Source of the DNA: Candidatus Micrarchaeota archaeon CG10_big_fil_rev_8_21_14_0_10_45_29
GTDB lineage: Archaea; Micrarchaeota; Micrarchaeia; Anstonellales; Anstonellaceae
NCBI GenBank assembly: GCA_002778455.1
Contig: PFCD01000005.1
Location: forward strand, 27,295 to 91,294
DNA: 64,000 bases
Direction of reading: 5' to 3'
This document shows positions 27,119-36,900 of this stretch, piece by piece. Every line of letters begins with the position of its first letter. Position 1 is the first letter of the stretch. Under the pieces are notes generated by a model, which was not told the origin of the DNA, did not search any database, and saw only the letters and a list, made by a program, of their open reading frames with translations. Position numbers and translations under genes: made by a program.

Positions 27119-28354
27119 TCAAACCATCCTCGTCAAATTCGTCAAATCCATCTGCGTTCCCAGCGCGTGCGTAAGCTCTCTTGCAATCTCAATATATACT
27201 ATAAAATTAATTATAGGCAAAAGCACTCCCGCAATCATATACATCATAACCGCCTGATAAGGCCAAATAACAACCGCGCCAAGCCTGTCTATGCCGCCTG
27301 ATGCAAAATTTGTAAGCGGGTTTTCCCCGGGCTTGCTTTCAGTGAAATATTTTGCCACTTTTGCAGGGTCTGTATCAGCACTCTGTTGCAGCTGCCCGTC
27401 CGCACCTGCCTTCGGATCATAAAGCTTCCCAAACCCCTCACTTATGTTTGTAGCAGTTGCGGAAGGATATATTGTCTGCCCCTCAATCTGCGCCGCAGTT
27501 TGCGAATTGCTATCTATTAAATTAATCTGCTGCCCCCCCACCTGCCGGGTTATCCCCTCAAGCGAGGAATAAACTATCGCATCATTTAGCATGAGGGTTA
27601 TGGGAAAGAAAAACATCGAGGCTATCGCAAGCCCCATCACCGCGCCCCCGAATTCGCGGGTAGGCAGAAAAGTGCGCAAAAGAAGCCCAAGCGGCAAAAA
27701 GAAATATGGCATGGAAAGAAAAAAGAAATCCAGCACCCTCATCTGCACCAATATGCTCAAATAAGAGAGGGTAAAAGCGCTTATGGCAACCATAAAAATA
27801 TTCATAAGCTGCTGAAAGCCTGCCAGCGGCTCAAGCGCGTAGCCTATTCCCATCGGGCTTGAATTCCAAGTCACCTTAAATATGTATGAGAGCGCATAAT
27901 TTATGGCAATTAGCGCCTGGTATATATCATCTCCTCTGGTTTTGACTTTTTTCAAATACCCCTGCGCAACGCAATAAGGGCTCACTTCCGCCGTTCCGGC
28001 AGAGGCAACATTAGTGGCATCCATGCAGTTTTGCATTATTTCCTGCCCGTGCGCCCCTCCATAATAATCCGGCGCAAGAAAAGAGACGTCCCAGTGGCAC
28101 ATGCCCCACATCCAGCCCATCACAAACATCGCAAGAATTGCGGTCGCAACAATCTGGAAAAACTCAAAGCGCGCCCATGCCTGCAATTTGGGGATTCTTA
28201 GCGCGTTTGCGGCCATAAACACCGCAACCACTCCCAAAGACATTGCAAAAAGGGATATAAACACAAGATAAAACCAGTTTCCGCCCACTATGTTATTCAG
28301 GCTCCAGTCGCTAAGAGCCGAGTCCAGCGAAATGCAATAATTTGGTATGTCCAT
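27119..28354 (-). CDS. Multi-pass membrane protein, paralog 2 of a six-gene array
   Basis: IPKLQAWARFEFFQI; LRTFLPTREFGGAVMGLAIASMFFFP; C-terminal ALGTQMDLTNLTRMV. Confidence 0.76.
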   Translation of the reverse strand: MDIPNYCISLDSALSDWSLNNIVGGNWFYLVFISLFAMSLGVVAVFMAANALRIPKLQAWARFEFFQIVATAILAMFVMGWMWGMCHWDVSFLAPDYYGGAHGQEIMQNCMDATNVASAGTAEVSPYCVAQGYLKKVKTRGDDIYQALIAINYALSYIFKVTWNSSPMGIGYALEPLAGFQQLMNIFMVAISAFTLSYLSILVQMRVLDFFFLSMPYFFLPLGLLLRTFLPTREFGGAVMGLAIASMFFFPITLMLNDAIVYSSLEGITRQVGGQQINLIDSNSQTAAQIEGQTIYPSATATNISEGFGKLYDPKAGADGQLQQSADTDPAKVAKYFTESKPGENPLTNFASGGIDRLGAVVIWPYQAVMMYMIAGVLLPIINFIVYIEIARELTHALGTQMDLTNLTRMV

Positions 28355-28363
28355 TTTTTATCC

Positions 28364-29632
28364 CTAAAATATTTTCTCAAAGGCGCTAAGGTCAATCTCG
28401 GTGCCAAGGAATTTCGTAATCTCCTTTATTGCCGTCAGCGTAATAAATATGTTGAAAAGCGGCATTATTACAGACACTATAAGCGTGTAAAATAAAGTGG
28501 CTTTTAGCAATGAGAGGAAAAACACTATTATAAACACAAAAATAAACGTGGAAGGAATAGAGCCTGTAAGAAATGTAAGCCCGCCCAATAATAGCAGGCT
28601 TCCAACTCCTGAATTATTGATGCTTTTCTCAATAAAATTAAGGCTCTCAACCCCTATGAGCCTGAAAAAGCATTTTATGCTCTCCCCCTGCCCGGCGGTG
28701 GAATCTGTGCATGAGCGCATATCTGTAAATTCCGAGCCCAAATTGTTTGCATACACCCCTCCTCCTGCGAAAGTGGCCTCAAGGTAATTCTCAAAAGCAA
28801 TCGCATTCAAATTAAGCACAAACGGGTAAACAAAGTAAAACCCAATCGCTATTGCTATGAGCACATTGCCAAGCCTTGCATAGCCAAACGCCTTCATCAA
28901 AAGCCCTGGGGGCATAAGGGTTGCCATAAGCCGCTGCTGCACAAACAAAAGTATCCACAATTGCGCAAACCATGTGCCCACCGACACCGCCAGCATGGAT
29001 AGCATTATTCCAAGCGAGTCAAATACGGGGCGAAACGCGGGCGCAAGAGAAAACGAAATTCCGATAACTCCGGCAGGCCTAAAATACGGTGTAATATTCC
29101 CTACAGTGGACAATATTGCAGTCAGCGTAGTCATGCTCAAAAATTCATAAATAATAGTGTTTCTCACGGTTTCTGCAAAATTTATCGCGTTTGTTATCTG
29201 CAAAAACCCTATTCCCATAAAGCTTGATGGCGCATTCTCAATTAACACAAAAGCCGCGGCAGAAATCGCAAGTATTATAGCCGACTGCCCCGCTCCGTTC
29301 ATAAGCCCCCTTCCCCACGTGCTTATCCTTGGCCCAAAAAGCCCTGCAAACATTTCCGAGAGCCCGCCCAGCAGAAAGACGATAAAAAGCGCGATAAATG
29401 AGAGCACCACCCATCCATAATCCGGAGCCCTCACATCCCCGGCATCAATTCCCGGAGTAGGCGCCCAGAAATCCTTGAAAAGCAAATCAGGCACAAGCCA
29501 GCCCATAATTCCCTCATCGGCTGCGGCATGCACAGGGGGCGCAAGAAACATCGGCACAATTAAAACAGCCAAAACAATAACCGCTGAGGCAACCGCCCCC
29601 GCCCTATTAATATGCAATTTATTTTCTTTCAT
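28364..29632 (-). CDS. Multi-pass membrane protein, paralog 3 of a six-gene array
   Basis: ISTWGRGLMNGAGQS (diverged); MKAFGYARLGNVLIAIAIGFYFVYP; C-terminal FLGTEIDLSAFEKIF. Confidence 0.74.
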   Translation of the reverse strand: MKENKLHINRAGAVASAVIVLAVLIVPMFLAPPVHAAADEGIMGWLVPDLLFKDFWAPTPGIDAGDVRAPDYGWVVLSFIALFIVFLLGGLSEMFAGLFGPRISTWGRGLMNGAGQSAIILAISAAAFVLIENAPSSFMGIGFLQITNAINFAETVRNTIIYEFLSMTTLTAILSTVGNITPYFRPAGVIGISFSLAPAFRPVFDSLGIMLSMLAVSVGTWFAQLWILLFVQQRLMATLMPPGLLMKAFGYARLGNVLIAIAIGFYFVYPFVLNLNAIAFENYLEATFAGGGVYANNLGSEFTDMRSCTDSTAGQGESIKCFFRLIGVESLNFIEKSINNSGVGSLLLLGGLTFLTGSIPSTFIFVFIIVFFLSLLKATLFYTLIVSVIMPLFNIFITLTAIKEITKFLGTEIDLSAFEKIF

Positions 29633-31213
29633 CTATATCAACCTGCTAAGCCCTGCAATCTCAATATCTCCCCCAAGCGTTGGCGAGAGAACCTTTATTG
29701 AAGATAATGTAACCATCAACGAAATAAAGGGCGCAAGAAGGCTGAACATAAAAAGCTTAGACATATTATCTATTGTCCCGTTTTTTCCAAGCAGCTCGTC
29801 CGTTGCAAATGCGCGCGATATTCCTCCCCTATAAGCCTCAATAAGCCTGTTATACCATGCATCCCTCTGCTTTGAGAGGATTGCGGCAGATTCCTCATCT
29901 GTCCCTGTTTTCTCAAAGCACACGCCTGCGATAACCTGCGCTTCCCTCGCAATTCTCTCTTCCCCGTTTGCGCTGCTTGCCAAATACTTCCTAAACTCAT
30001 TCCCGAACGCCCCGTAATAATCATCAACGCAAACACAGTTGTTTGTGTCGCACACCTTTCCTACAGAACATGAGAAAGAGCCATTATGCGCGCTCATGCT
30101 ATTTGCAACAACAGGCGCATCCGCATTTTCATTGCATTGCTCCCACGGCTCAATTTTCCCGTTCGCGCAATAATCAATCATCTTTTGCCCGTCATAGCCC
30201 TGCCCCCAGCCGCTTATTGTTTTTCCAATCCCTGAAATATTCACCGGCCGCACCACTGCAGGCGTCACGCCCTCAAAATTCACATCTGTTTGCATAATGG
30301 ACAGCCCTATTTGCGTTGCATCTGCCCCAACCCACGGGCCTGTGAAAGAGAAAAGCACCGATGCCCAAAACACATACATCATCGGAAACACCAAATAAAA
30401 GCAAATGCCAATCGCTATTAAAAGCCCGCCCAGCTTTCGCGTGAAATAAAACATCCTAAAGAAAATTCCGGCGCACAAAAAGAACGGGAAAAACGCAAGA
30501 TGCCAAAAATCAATCAAAAATTGCTGCGCCCGTATCACAAGCAAATTTTTCATAAGCAAATCAAATGCAAAGCTTAGCGTTTCCACAACAGGCGTAAGCC
30601 CCGCAAACGGGGACACCGAGAGCGCCCCGCCCGGCGCAGGAGTGCCTTTGAACCCAAGCCCCATGCTTGAGAGCACATACAAGAAAGACTCATACCTTAC
30701 AATAGATGTTGCCTGCCCCTGCGTCGCCTTTGCAAGTATTTGCAGATAATCCTCGGCAATTCTTATGTGGCAGGGCCTATCCACTCCCGGCACATTGCAG
30801 CTTAAATCAACCCACGCGCCCCATGCCTGCCCTTCATTTCCCGCAAAAGTAATTGCAGGCAAAGTTGCGCTAAGCATTTGCACCTGCGATATCAAAATCG
30901 CGACACACACGAAAATAATTGCAGAATACGCAATCTGCAAAAGCTCTGCCTTTACCCAAACCTTAATTTTGTCATCTGTTGCAAAGCTTGCATACAGCCA
31001 GGCAAGCACATAAATTCCTATCCCTATCCCGAATGCTGAGAGCATGGGCGCCTGCCATGCGCCCCACCACTCGCTAAATTTACTCATTATCCCCCCATAA
31101 TCCGAAGCTCCCGCGCTTCCAACGCACCCTGAGAGGAAAATAAATGGCAATATTAGCACTAATGCAAATGCGCGCAACGCAAAACCTTTTTCCTGTTTAT
31201 TTTCCACCGTCAT
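29633..31213 (-). CDS. Multi-pass membrane protein, paralog 4 of a six-gene array, with Cys-rich insertion
   Basis: DDKIKVWVKAELLQI; FRMFYFTRKLGGLLIAIGICFYLVFP; C-terminal TLGGDIEIAGLSRLI. Confidence 0.76.
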   Translation of the reverse strand: MTVENKQEKGFALRAFALVLILPFIFLSGCVGSAGASDYGGIMSKFSEWWGAWQAPMLSAFGIGIGIYVLAWLYASFATDDKIKVWVKAELLQIAYSAIIFVCVAILISQVQMLSATLPAITFAGNEGQAWGAWVDLSCNVPGVDRPCHIRIAEDYLQILAKATQGQATSIVRYESFLYVLSSMGLGFKGTPAPGGALSVSPFAGLTPVVETLSFAFDLLMKNLLVIRAQQFLIDFWHLAFFPFFLCAGIFFRMFYFTRKLGGLLIAIGICFYLVFPMMYVFWASVLFSFTGPWVGADATQIGLSIMQTDVNFEGVTPAVVRPVNISGIGKTISGWGQGYDGQKMIDYCANGKIEPWEQCNENADAPVVANSMSAHNGSFSCSVGKVCDTNNCVCVDDYYGAFGNEFRKYLASSANGEERIAREAQVIAGVCFEKTGTDEESAAILSKQRDAWYNRLIEAYRGGISRAFATDELLGKNGTIDNMSKLFMFSLLAPFISLMVTLSSIKVLSPTLGGDIEIAGLSRLI

Positions 31214-31219
31214 ATTAAC

Positions 31220-32293
31220 CTATTCCAATTTATTTGAGAAAAACTTTGTTCCGGCTTTTACAAACGTCACCACAAGCACCATGTTAAGCGCCGGCAAAAA
31301 TACCGACTGCATCACAATATATGAAAGATGCTTTGTAAACCCTCCCGCGCCTATGAAATCCTCTTTTAATTTGGGAAGAAGCTGCAATGATATGCTATCA
31401 TACACCGCCCCCGCCCCGAAAACATAATCTGCCCTGTCCCAATTTTCTTTTCCGCTGCACATGGGATACCCGAAATCATCCTGATACATCTTATACATCA
31501 CCTGCGCGTTTATCATATATGAGAAAGGCAAAATAAAATAAAACGCAAACGCAGTTGCAATCAAAAATCCCCCGGCATCGCGCGTGGGCGCAAACACCCT
31601 CATCAAAATTCCGGCAGGCAGCACAAGTGCAAGCGCAGTTGCATGCACTATCTCAAGCCCCACCTGCTGTGCAAAAAGGCTTGCGGTAAAGGGGGTAATA
31701 AACATAAGTATCAAATCAATCGAGCGCTCAATAACATCAAAACCCGGAAACGCTGGAAACGAGAAGCCCCAGCCGTATGTGGCTGCATAAAACCTTGCCT
31801 TCATCCCTGCAAGGTATTGCGCCCCCATTTTCATTCCCTCAAGCTTTAGCGTAGTGGCGCTTGAGACGCAAATCATCCTGTTAAGGTAATTGTGGGTAAC
31901 ATCAAACGCCCCCATCCCCCCGACGCCGGTAGTTTTTTGCACATAGTCGCCCACAACAGCATCTGCCGCAACCGCGCCAGCAAACAAAAGAAGCCCTATA
32001 AGCACGCTGATTATTCCCTGAAAAATTTCCGTCTTTGCAAACGCCTCCCATTCCGGGTTTTTTAGCGCCTGGGACGCCATATACACAAGCGAGGCGGCAA
32101 AAGCCATCATCGCAAGCCCAAGCGTAATAATGTTTATTATCGGCGTATATTCGCTAATCGCAAATATATTTCCTCCCGCAATGGGCGCAATGCCCGCATC
32201 CTGCGCAAACAAAAAGCCGCAAAGCGCCAAGGCTGGCAAAACAAGCGCAAAGCACAACAATGCAAATTTTTTATTTTCCATTTCTTCTGCCAT
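31220..32293 (-). CDS. Multi-pass membrane protein, paralog 5 of a six-gene array
   Basis: NPEWEAFAKTEIFQG; MRVFAPTRDAGGFLIATAFAFYFILP; shortened C-terminus KFFSNKLE. Confidence 0.75.
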   Translation of the reverse strand: MAEEMENKKFALLCFALVLPALALCGFLFAQDAGIAPIAGGNIFAISEYTPIINIITLGLAMMAFAASLVYMASQALKNPEWEAFAKTEIFQGIISVLIGLLLFAGAVAADAVVGDYVQKTTGVGGMGAFDVTHNYLNRMICVSSATTLKLEGMKMGAQYLAGMKARFYAATYGWGFSFPAFPGFDVIERSIDLILMFITPFTASLFAQQVGLEIVHATALALVLPAGILMRVFAPTRDAGGFLIATAFAFYFILPFSYMINAQVMYKMYQDDFGYPMCSGKENWDRADYVFGAGAVYDSISLQLLPKLKEDFIGAGGFTKHLSYIVMQSVFLPALNMVLVVTFVKAGTKFFSNKLE

Positions 32294-32324
32294 TTTTTAT
32301 TTTTTCATACTTTTTCCCGCCGCA

Positions 32325-33791
32325 TCATATCAATTTGCTCATTCCAAACACCCTCGGCTCCCCGCCTATTGCCAAACTGATGTCTTTGAACATTGTAATA
32401 GAAATAACTATTGAATTTGCCAAAAACAGCAAATTAAGCACAAACCAGCTCATGCTTGCGGTAAACTCATCAACCATCGCCTCAAAAAAATACTCTGTAG
32501 GCAAAATAGGGCCGGTAATCCCTTCAAAATTAATCATATATTTTGCAACAATAGGCACGTTTTTCCCAAATGCATCCGCAAGCGCATTTCCCTGGCTTGC
32601 AGGAAGCTGCACATCAACGCTATACTTTGAATTCGGGTCGCTCCCGTCCCATGCCCCCAGCACAACCCCTGTTGTCTCTTTTGTTTCCTGCTCAAATTCA
32701 ATAAGCTGCCCCTTTACTCTCTCAACATATTCGCTCTGGCTCTCCCCCGCTCCCGGCTTGCAAATATCAAGCAGTGAATGGTAATTTGTCCAGTTTATCA
32801 GCTCATCCGCGCCAATGCTAAAGTAAATCTGCTCATTTATCCATATGCTCATAGGATACACAAAATACATCACAAGCGCTATTGCGATAAGGGTGGCGCC
32901 CGTCTTTCTCAAAAAAGGTATTGCCCTAAAGCCCACTCCAAGAGGCAAAAATACCGCCAACGCGCTAGTGTAGACAAATTGAAGCAGCACCTTTTGCGCA
33001 ACAATAGAGCCAACTCCCATTCCCACCAAATCCGTAATCATAATCATTGCCTCGGAAATCGGCGTCAGCCCCGCATTTGGCGCCATGTCAAGGGAAATTG
33101 AGCTGATAAGCGGCTCAGGCAAATAGGCGCTTACCCCGAAAGTGGAAAGCGTGCCAAGCATAAACTCAAGAGAGAAAAGCCCCACATAAATATTCATCAT
33201 ATGCCCAAGCATCACGCCAGAACTTCTCCCCGTGTCCTTGTCATCCCATTGAAGCTCATACAGGCTTGCCACATCCTCATCAGGCCCTGCTTCCATAAGA
33301 TTTTTCACATATTTGTCTTTCTCAAGCGGCATGCAGCCCAAGAACCAGTCAACATTTGCAAAAAGAAGGGTTTGAGGCCGCTCATTTATCGTATTCATCT
33401 TATACACTGTGGCACTGTCCTCGCAAATCATTATAGGCACATTAGGCTGGCTGTCCAAAAGCTTTGAGGTTGCAACGTTTTTTGCAAATTCCCCGTATGC
33501 CGCCAATCCTCCGGCTATTAGCACCACTATAATTATGGTGGCGGCAAGCTCATACAACTCCTGCTTTGCAAACGCCTTTATGGCAGGAATATTTGTCACT
33601 TCTCCAGCCATAAAAGAAAAGGCAACAAAAAGCACCCCTATCATAAGCCCTGCAAAAACCAGCGTAGCATCCTTTGCAAGCGAAAAAGAGGCGCTTGAGC
33701 CTGCGCTCGCGGACCAAACAGATGCAGTTATGGCAACAATCGCAACTAAAGCAATAAATGCCCTAAAATTTTGCCCCACCATCACATTCAC
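32325..33791 (-). CDS. Multi-pass membrane protein, paralog 6 of a six-gene array (first gene in transcription order)
   Basis: IPAIKAFAKQELYEL; FRAIPFLRKTGATLIAIALVMYFVYP; C-terminal AIGGEPRVFGMSKLI. Confidence 0.76.
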   Translation of the reverse strand: MNVMVGQNFRAFIALVAIVAITASVWSASAGSSASFSLAKDATLVFAGLMIGVLFVAFSFMAGEVTNIPAIKAFAKQELYELAATIIIVVLIAGGLAAYGEFAKNVATSKLLDSQPNVPIMICEDSATVYKMNTINERPQTLLFANVDWFLGCMPLEKDKYVKNLMEAGPDEDVASLYELQWDDKDTGRSSGVMLGHMMNIYVGLFSLEFMLGTLSTFGVSAYLPEPLISSISLDMAPNAGLTPISEAMIMITDLVGMGVGSIVAQKVLLQFVYTSALAVFLPLGVGFRAIPFLRKTGATLIAIALVMYFVYPMSIWINEQIYFSIGADELINWTNYHSLLDICKPGAGESQSEYVERVKGQLIEFEQETKETTGVVLGAWDGSDPNSKYSVDVQLPASQGNALADAFGKNVPIVAKYMINFEGITGPILPTEYFFEAMVDEFTASMSWFVLNLLFLANSIVISITMFKDISLAIGGEPRVFGMSKLI

Positions 33792-33893
33792 TTAACCTCT
33801 GTTTGCTTTTAAATCATTCCGAACCGCGGAAAGAGGGAGTTTTACCCCCTCTTTTATTTATGTTTCACCCTTATTTTTCATCACTTAAAATCA

Positions 33894-33903
33894 TTTATAA
33901 ATA
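33894..33903 (+). promoter_or_regulatory. TATA-box-like element for the 1826-aa giant gene
   Basis: TTTATAAATA about 21-30 nt upstream of the GTG at 33924, suggesting a nearly leaderless transcript. Confidence 0.5.
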
Positions 33904-33923
33904 CCCTGCCCCTAAATTCTAAC

Positions 33924-36900
33924 GTGAAAGCGCAAATACTTGCACTGGCATGCCTACTGATATTGCTATCTCCCCTCTACGCCCAAGCCGCGCAAGACAC
34001 AACATCCGCCGCCTCCCAAGCGCTCTCAACAAATTTTCTGGACGACCAATATTCCTCCAACATACAATTTGACCTCTCCAATTTTGCAATCGGGGGCGAT
34101 ATGGCAATAAACGCAACCTATAAGGAAATAAGCTTATACAATACCGGAGGAATAATAGACAACAAGCAAAGCATCACCACTATAAAAATAGCAAAAAAAG
34201 CATTGGTAAGCTTTTACATAGACAACGAAACAATCCCCATAACCGACTCAACAGGAAAGCCGATTTGCCAAAACCTTCTCACAGACAAGAATGGGCGCGC
34301 CTCATGCAATATCGCCTATGCCAAAAACCCCTCCGGCGCAGGCGCGCTTGCAATCCAAAGCTGGCCGCATCCGCGCCCGATTTTAATAGCAAAGCTTCAC
34401 TCCTCGCTTGAAAACCAGAAAATAAAGCCATCTATGGCATCAATTCCCCTCTGGACAAAGGACTCCTACAACCCGGTAATATTTCGCGCATTCTCAAGCG
34501 CGATAAACGGGCAAAGCATTTTCCTCTGCATTCCCATCATCGTGGTATTCGGACTGCTTCTTGCCTCAATGCAATACCACGGGCACAACCCCCTATCGCT
34601 CTTTGACATCACCGTGCCGCGCATGCCAAACATAAAAAAAGTAAGAATGAAATCCCCCGCCGTGCCTGTGCACCTTGCAATGAAGGGGCGCCTCTCCGCC
34701 CGCCTCATGGGGCGCACCGAGAAAGGAATATCCTCGCAGATAACCTCGCTTTACAAAAAAAACAAAAAAGATTCGCGCAACATAAAAAAGGAAATAGACG
34801 CGCTTTTCCCAAGAAGAAAAATAGTAAGAAAAGCCGGCGCGTTCGGCAAGGAAGAGGCATATCAGGCAGCGCTCGCCCGCCTCAAAAAACTAATAGATGA
34901 ATCCGGAGCATCCGAGAAGGACCGCAACCGCGCATATGCAAACGCCCGACGCCTTATGGAAGTGCGCGAGGTGCTGGCGCTCGATGACAAGGTAACCGGC
35001 GCGGCAAGAGGGGGGCAATACAAGCACCCAGGCAAAATAAACCCTGTAATAGATTACGCAGCAACCCGCCTTGCAAAGCCCTGGAAGCTTATACCATCAA
35101 TCGCAAAGCAGGAATGGGCAGACAACCTGCCCGGGCTTCCCTATGTTGAGCGCGCGGGGATTGTTGCGCAAGGATGGCTTGCAGGGCGCGCGGGAAACTT
35201 AAGGATGCGCCGCTCGCTCTACAAATCTTTGGCAGCAGAATCCGCCCTGGCGCTCGGGCTTGCAAGCCGAGAGAGCAAATTCATAAAAGCAAATATTTTC
35301 GAGGAAAAAAAGCTTGGCGAAATTCCGAGAATAGTTGAGAAGATGCGCCAGGAATCCTACCAGCTTGCGCGCGCTCTCATGGATGAGCATCTGCGCACCC
35401 TAACATTAGGCATAGTGCTAAGGCAAAAAAACAAGGACGGCGCGCCCGAGCTTTTAATGGATAAAAAAAGCCTGGAATATGTAAAAAAGCTTGAGCAGCA
35501 AATTCGCGCAGAAATAGAGCGGAAAGTCGCTTCAGGGCAAATACTAAAGGAATTCGCAGAATATTATTTTAAAGAGAAAATGATGATTCAGCTTGCAGAT
35601 TATATAAAGAAAAACAACATCTCTTTGCAAGACGTAACCGGGCAAGCGCTTAGCAAGCAGGAGCTTCAGGATTTCCTTGTCTCTGCAAAGCTTTACGCGA
35701 CAAAAGTGCGCGAGCTTCTTGTAGAGGACGGCTTGAGCGCCGGGGGCGGGCGCTACCCCGACCTTACGTCCGAGCAGGCAAAAAGAATGGACCCAAACCA
35801 GGTTTACAGGCGCTACACAGAATTAATAGGAATACTCGACAATATCTCAAAAGACACTTTGGGGAAAGGAAGGCTCCCCCTTGTGATGCTTGGGCATGAT
35901 TTGGCAGAAATTTTCGGCAAAGCCGTGGATATGCGCCGCCTGCGCGGGGAAATCTCCGCAGACGATGCAACAAAAATGCAGCTTATTCGCGTATATATGG
36001 AAACCGAGCTTGTGAAAAAGCAACTCTATGACTATATAATATCCAACCGCTCGCTTGCAAGCATGGATAAGCCGCAGCTGGAACCCCTGCTTGGCAGCGG
36101 GCTTCTCAACTCCAAATGGCTCAAAGCGCTTGAGGATGCCACCAAAATGCAAAAAGTGCTTGAGCCGCTTAACTACACTTTGCGAGGCGAAGCCGCATCA
36201 AGAAATTTCCTAACCTCTTTTTATGCCCACGACACTCCGTATGCAGTAGAGCTTGAGAAAAACAAAATAAGGGTGTTGCGCGAGCTTTTCACCTACCAAT
36301 TTGACCGCGGGTTTGAAGACCTTTTCAAAAATTATGATTTGCAGGTAAGCAAAAATTTAATGACTTACCATTCAATGAAATCCCTTATCTCCCATTACAT
36401 GGACGGGGCGCAATGGAATGCAGAAAATTACAACGCATGGCTCAAAAAAGGCGCGACATACGGGGACATAAGAAAAGGGGTATGGATAATAGACGCCAAC
36501 CACAACATCCTGCCATTTGCATCAGGCTTCAAATTCGACGGGCAGGGGCGGGCGGCGGAGGCGTATGCAAAATTCAAAAACGGGCATCTTACATATGATC
36601 ACACCACCTTCGGCCTTATGGGCTCCGACTATGCACAGCGCCCAATAAACGCAACTTTAATGTTCAAAAACCCGCAAGGCAACTGGAAGGCAGGCACCTC
36701 CGCAGACGCGCAAACAGACAAAATATTAACTCAGCTAAAGCAATACCATTTTGCCCTCTCCTCCTCCACCTATGGCGGAAAGCTTCTTTTCTCAGGCTAT
36801 TCTTCTGACGGGAAAACCCCTGCAGGCATTCAGGAGGCAGGGCTCTCAAGAAAAGACATCATGAAAAACATAGAAACTTTGCAAAAATCCTTAGGAGAGA

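Noticed and set aside
26031-33791. Calling the array a confirmed type IV secretion system
   Set aside because: No VirB4/VirD4 ATPase, relaxase or pilin was seen in the window; the similarity to VirB6/TrbL is topological only.
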